A stretch of 64,000 nt of DNA, taken from contig JAOJBS010000003.1 of the NCBI GenBank assembly GCA_028228615.1, positions 62,001-126,000 of the forward strand, read 5' to 3'. Positions 61,158-64,000 of the stretch are shown here, piece by piece. The number at the start of each line of letters is the position of its first letter. Position 1 is the first letter of the stretch. Source of the DNA: UBA4421 sp028228615 (lineage in GTDB: Bacteria; Pseudomonadota; Gammaproteobacteria; Pseudomonadales; Azotimanducaceae). The translations under genes were made by a program, and so were the position numbers. A model generated the notes under the pieces. The model saw nothing but the letters and a program-made list of their open reading frames with translations. It was not told where the DNA came from and ran no database searches.

Positions 61158-62384
61158 TTACATACGTTCGATGATCACTGCGGGGGCCATACCGCCAGCA
61201 GCACACATAGTGACCAAGCCAGTAGACTTGTCGCTACGTTCGAGCTCGTCCAAAGCGGTACCAATCAGCATGGCGCCTGTGGCACCAATTGGGTGGCCCA
61301 GCGCAATGGCGCCGCCGTTGACGTTAACCTTACTATGGTCAACACCTAGGTCGCGCATAAACTTAACGGGGACCACGGCAAAGGCTTCGTTCACTTCAAA
61401 CAAGTCAATGTCGCTTAGAGACATTTTTGCTTTGCCCAGTACTTTTTTCGCAGCATCTACAGGAGCGTTCAAAATATGCTCGGGTGAATGGCCCATATTT
61501 GCCATTGCCTTGATCTTAGCCCGAGGCTTTAAACCATGCGCTTTGGCATACTCAGGAGATGCCAATACCAAGGCGCCAGCGCCATCTACCACGCCAGAAG
61601 AACTGCCGGCGTGGTGAACATGCTCTATGTCAAGCCCAGGCCAGTGCTTTGCAACCATTTCACGGAAAGTCAGACCTGAATCGTAAAACGGTAGATCCAT
61701 GAAATTACCGAATACTGGCTGCAGCTTAGCTAAGCTTTCAGCTGTGGTCTGGGGGCGAGGAAACTCTTCGTCGTCTAATGCCAACGTGCCGTCGGGGCGA
61801 TAAACCGGAATTAGACTCTTGGCAAAGGCACCCGCTTGCATGGCTAGTCCAGCCCGGCGCTGACTTTCTGCCGAAAACGCGTCTAGCTCTAAGCGGCTAA
61901 AGCCTTCTTGAGTAGCAATAATATCTGCTGCAATACCCACATTAGTTTGCGGATGACGGTCACGTAAATCTGTATTGTGGGCGTCTAGCGGTGTGGGAAA
62001 ACCCTCTGCCGCTACGTAGGACATCATTTCAACCCCACCTGCAACAACCAAGTCTTCCATACCAGACATGATGCTGGCAGCAGCCATGTTCACAGCAGAG
62101 ATACCGCCGCCACAAAAGCGATCGAGTGTTACACCAGATGCTTTAATGGAATATCCCGCATCCAATGCCGACATACGACCAATACAATTACTCTGCTTTT
62201 TCACCTGACTGCTGCAGCTGATAATCACGTCATCGATTTCTTCAGTATTAAGGTTATTTCTTTCAGCAAGTGAACGCAGCACCGTTGAGAGCAGCTTCTG
62301 AGGATGCATTTCCCAAAGTGCGCCCTTGCCTTGCTTACCAACACCTCTTGGGGTGCGCGCCGCGTCAATAATCCATGCTTCCAT
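61158..62384 (-). CDS. Acetyl-CoA C-acyltransferase (thiolase)
   Basis: A 408-residue thiolase. The acyl-acceptor Cys91 is in LDRFCGGGISAVN. NGGAIALGHPIGATGAMLI and the C-terminal CAAGGMAPAVIIERM give the His and second Cys. It cleaves 3-ketoacyl-CoA in beta-oxidation or condenses acetyl-CoA. MEAWIIDAARTPRG at 62384 is the normal start after GGGAGAA; the frame is open to a GTG at 62399. With the BVMO-type gene it points to a lipid or steroid catabolic context. Confidence 0.93.
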   Translation of the reverse strand: MEAWIIDAARTPRGVGKQGKGALWEMHPQKLLSTVLRSLAERNNLNTEEIDDVIISCSSQVKKQSNCIGRMSALDAGYSIKASGVTLDRFCGGGISAVNMAAASIMSGMEDLVVAGGVEMMSYVAAEGFPTPLDAHNTDLRDRHPQTNVGIAADIIATQEGFSRLELDAFSAESQRRAGLAMQAGAFAKSLIPVYRPDGTLALDDEEFPRPQTTAESLAKLQPVFGNFMDLPFYDSGLTFREMVAKHWPGLDIEHVHHAGSSSGVVDGAGALVLASPEYAKAHGLKPRAKIKAMANMGHSPEHILNAPVDAAKKVLGKAKMSLSDIDLFEVNEAFAVVPVKFMRDLGVDHSKVNVNGGAIALGHPIGATGAMLIGTALDELERSDKSTGLVTMCAAGGMAPAVIIERM

Positions 62385-62403
62385 ACTGTGTTCTCCCACT
62401 ATT

Positions 62404-62429
62404 TTCTAAAATTCTGAAGTCTAAAATTC
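62404..62429. repeat. Short direct repeat CTAAAATTCTG
   Basis: Two copies of an 11-base word, 15 bases apart start to start, upstream of the thiolase gene. It may be a slippage product. Confidence 0.7.
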
Positions 62430-62652
62430 TGTATATACTCCGCTGATACAGAGTACTGGATCCTAAAACCCTGTTGCGCAGGACTCGCAAAATGCAATGC
62501 GACCCGCCAACCGAGAGCAGAGATTAGCACAACATTGTGTGAATTCGCTGCTACGGATATCAGCAAAAAAGATGTCTTTCTTTGATGTATCTTTGTCAAC
62601 ATGATATTGCTAAACAACCTTTTCCAATCTATTTGAATATTGCGAGTGGATT

Positions 62653-62928
62653 ATGCAATCGGACCTGAAGAAGATGTTGAAGAAGAACGAGCAGCTCAAT
62701 CAGCTGGATATGGCGACTGTGGTAAGCCACATTCAGCGTGAAGGCGATGAATGGATCTACAACACAATTATGCTTGAGGGCTACGATGTACCCTTTAAGT
62801 ACTTACGAAAGAAAGCTTATAAAAACCTCAAGGGCGCGCGAGTAAACGTGACCTACTACCCAGAAACCGAACAGGTTGCCGGAATGGAATTTGAAATTAT
62901 GAAGGTTGTGCGTATTAAGCGTTCCTAG
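62653..62928 (+). CDS. Conserved hypothetical protein, 91 residues
   Basis: A small basic protein, MQSDLKKMLKKNEQLN start, then an all-beta-like segment with YNTIMLEGYDVPFKYLRKKAYKN and RVNVTYYPETEQVAGMEFEIMKVVRIKR. No membrane segment, no Cys. I do not recognise a family. The codon pattern and uninterrupted frame look coding. It stands between the thiolase and yghU, each separated by about 265 bases. Confidence 0.6.
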   Translation: MQSDLKKMLKKNEQLNQLDMATVVSHIQREGDEWIYNTIMLEGYDVPFKYLRKKAYKNLKGARVNVTYYPETEQVAGMEFEIMKVVRIKRS

Positions 62929-63194
62929 GAAGCTAAGCCACTCACGCGCCAAAACAATCCGCGCAAATGCGCTCGCAGGGCCCTCAAAAGCACGTCCATA
63001 AGCACCTCAATAAGCGCCTATGAACGTGCGTTCGAAAGTAATTCTTAAAGCAGCGCTTTCTATCACTTGCGCTAAAAGCAACATTAGAGATAGGACTCGC
63101 CCTAAACATGTTTGCGCAACAAGTTACAAATTCAACTAGAAGAATATTGAAAAAGTCTCGTACACTCAGACCTTTGAAAAACAAGGAGAGTACA

Positions 63195-64000
63195 ATGAGC
63201 ACACAAGACACTTACGTTCCCCCCAAAGTATGGACTTGGGATCAAAGCAGCGGCGGCAAATTTGCCAATATCAACCGCCCTATCGCTGGTGCAACTCATG
63301 ACAAAGAACTACCTGTGGGTGAGCACCCACTTCAACTGTACTCTTTAGGCACACCCAATGGCGTAAAAGTCACCGTTTTGCTTGAAGAACTCCTAGCCCT
63401 AGGTTTTAGCGGTGCAGAGTACGATGCCTGGATCATTAATATTGGCGAAGGCCAGCAATTTGGTAGCGGTTTCGTTGCAGCCAACCCAAATTCAAAAATC
63501 CCGGCGTTGATGGACCACAGCACATCGCCCACCACCAGAGTATTTGAGTCTGGTGCGATCATGGTTTACCTGGCCGAAAAATTCGGTGCATTCCTACCCA
63601 CCGACCCATCCCAGCGCGCTGAATGTATGTCGTGGCTATTTTGGCAAATGGGCAGCGCCCCATACTTGGGTGGCGGCTTTGGCCACTTTTATGCCTACGC
63701 ACCGGAAAAGTACGAATACCCAATCAATCGATTTGCCATGGAGGTGAAGCGGCAATTGGACGTACTGGACCGCAACCTAGCCGAACGCGAGTACCTATGT
63801 GGTGAGGACTACAACATTTCAGACATGGCCAACTACTCTTGGTATGGCAACTTAGTGTTAAACAACATTTATGAGTCGCGAGAATTCCTTGACGTTGCAA
63901 GCTATACCAACGTTGCACGGTGGGCGACACAAATTGAGGAACGCACGGCAGTGCAGCGTGGACGCAGAGTCAACCGACCTTGGGGACCAGAAGAAGAGCG
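63195..64000 (+). CDS. yghU: Glutathione transferase YghU-like, 3' partial
   Basis: 268 residues are visible to the right edge; no stop is reached. YVPPKVWTWDQSSGGKFANINRP and LYSLGTPNGVKVTVLLEELLALG are nearly those of E. coli YghU, a nu-class GST with disulfide-bond reductase and peroxidase activity. FGHFYAYAPEKYEYPINRF and ARWATQIEERTAVQRGRRVNRP continue the match. About 20-30 residues of the C-terminus are expected beyond the window. The ATG at 63195 has GGAGAG about 5 bases upstream. Confidence 0.95.
   Translation, partial: MSTQDTYVPPKVWTWDQSSGGKFANINRPIAGATHDKELPVGEHPLQLYSLGTPNGVKVTVLLEELLALGFSGAEYDAWIINIGEGQQFGSGFVAANPNSKIPALMDHSTSPTTRVFESGAIMVYLAEKFGAFLPTDPSQRAECMSWLFWQMGSAPYLGGGFGHFYAYAPEKYEYPINRFAMEVKRQLDVLDRNLAEREYLCGEDYNISDMANYSWYGNLVLNNIYESREFLDVASYTNVARWATQIEERTAVQRGRRVNRPWGPEEE

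Overview
The window reads as chromosomal DNA of a free-living, aerobic, probably marine gammaproteobacterium. The basis is about 50% GC, long TonB-dependent receptors with IEEVVVTA-type N-termini, OxyR with the enterobacterial-type Cys pair, a YghU-type glutathione transferase, MnmH, YafV/YbdL, and much acyl-CoA, LLM and Baeyer-Villiger-type oxidative chemistry. Genus cannot be fixed from this window. I saw no tRNA, rRNA, CRISPR array, transposase, integrase or phage gene. It looks like core and metabolic-accessory chromosome in short operons, not a genomic island. Both edges cut genes: an epoxide-hydrolase-like gene on the left and a yghU-type GST on the right.

Layout. 1-9.7 kb: hydrolase, MAPEG, hotdog thioesterase, Nudix, NTF2-like, YegD-like Hsp70, FMN split-barrel protein, tiny Cys/His protein, MsrA, Sel1-repeat lipoprotein abutting MnmH. 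9.8-13.2 kb: alpha/beta hydrolase, a LysR regulator, and a 711-base non-coding stretch holding two paralogous small-RNA units, then a crotonase-fold gene. 13.3-25.9 kb: a Rieske oxygenase-like protein with inverted domain order, type-2 IleRS, two LLM oxidoreductases, SGNH protein, hydrolase, Idi, MOSC, crotonase, EamA and MATE transporters. 26-30 kb: peroxide module (OxyR site, rubrerythrin, Fe-S protein, DUF3501, oxyR, cytochrome c5-like lipoprotein). 30-35 kb: sulfur amino-acid and SAM-cycle genes (YafV, YbdL, ArsR-methyltransferase with palindromic operator, ahcY). 35-47 kb: TesB, AhpD-like protein, two TonB receptors, TrpB-like enzyme, DUF3604 lipoprotein. 47-64 kb: GSTs, alcohol and aldehyde dehydrogenases, methyltransferase, SRPBCC, AhpD-like protein, amidohydrolase, an LCAT-like lipase interrupted by an in-frame TAG, DUF1295, a Baeyer-Villiger-type monooxygenase, thiolase, a small unknown protein and yghU.

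The most unusual element is at 11817-12354. Two about 160-bp units, about 380 bp apart, each carry two 15-bp T-N11-A boxes (LysR-type operators), a TTGCAT/TAACRT promoter, a variable 5' hairpin, a hairpin displaying an almost pure C/U loop, and an identical 13-bp-stem terminator. They are divergent from the adjacent lysR gene. I interpret this as a LysR-controlled pair of C-rich, anti-Shine-Dalgarno-like small RNAs. Second in interest is the lipase: the family's C-terminus, including the likely catalytic Asp and His, continues in frame for 75 codons after a TAG. Third is the Rieske protein, whose mononuclear-iron motif precedes its Rieske cluster motif.
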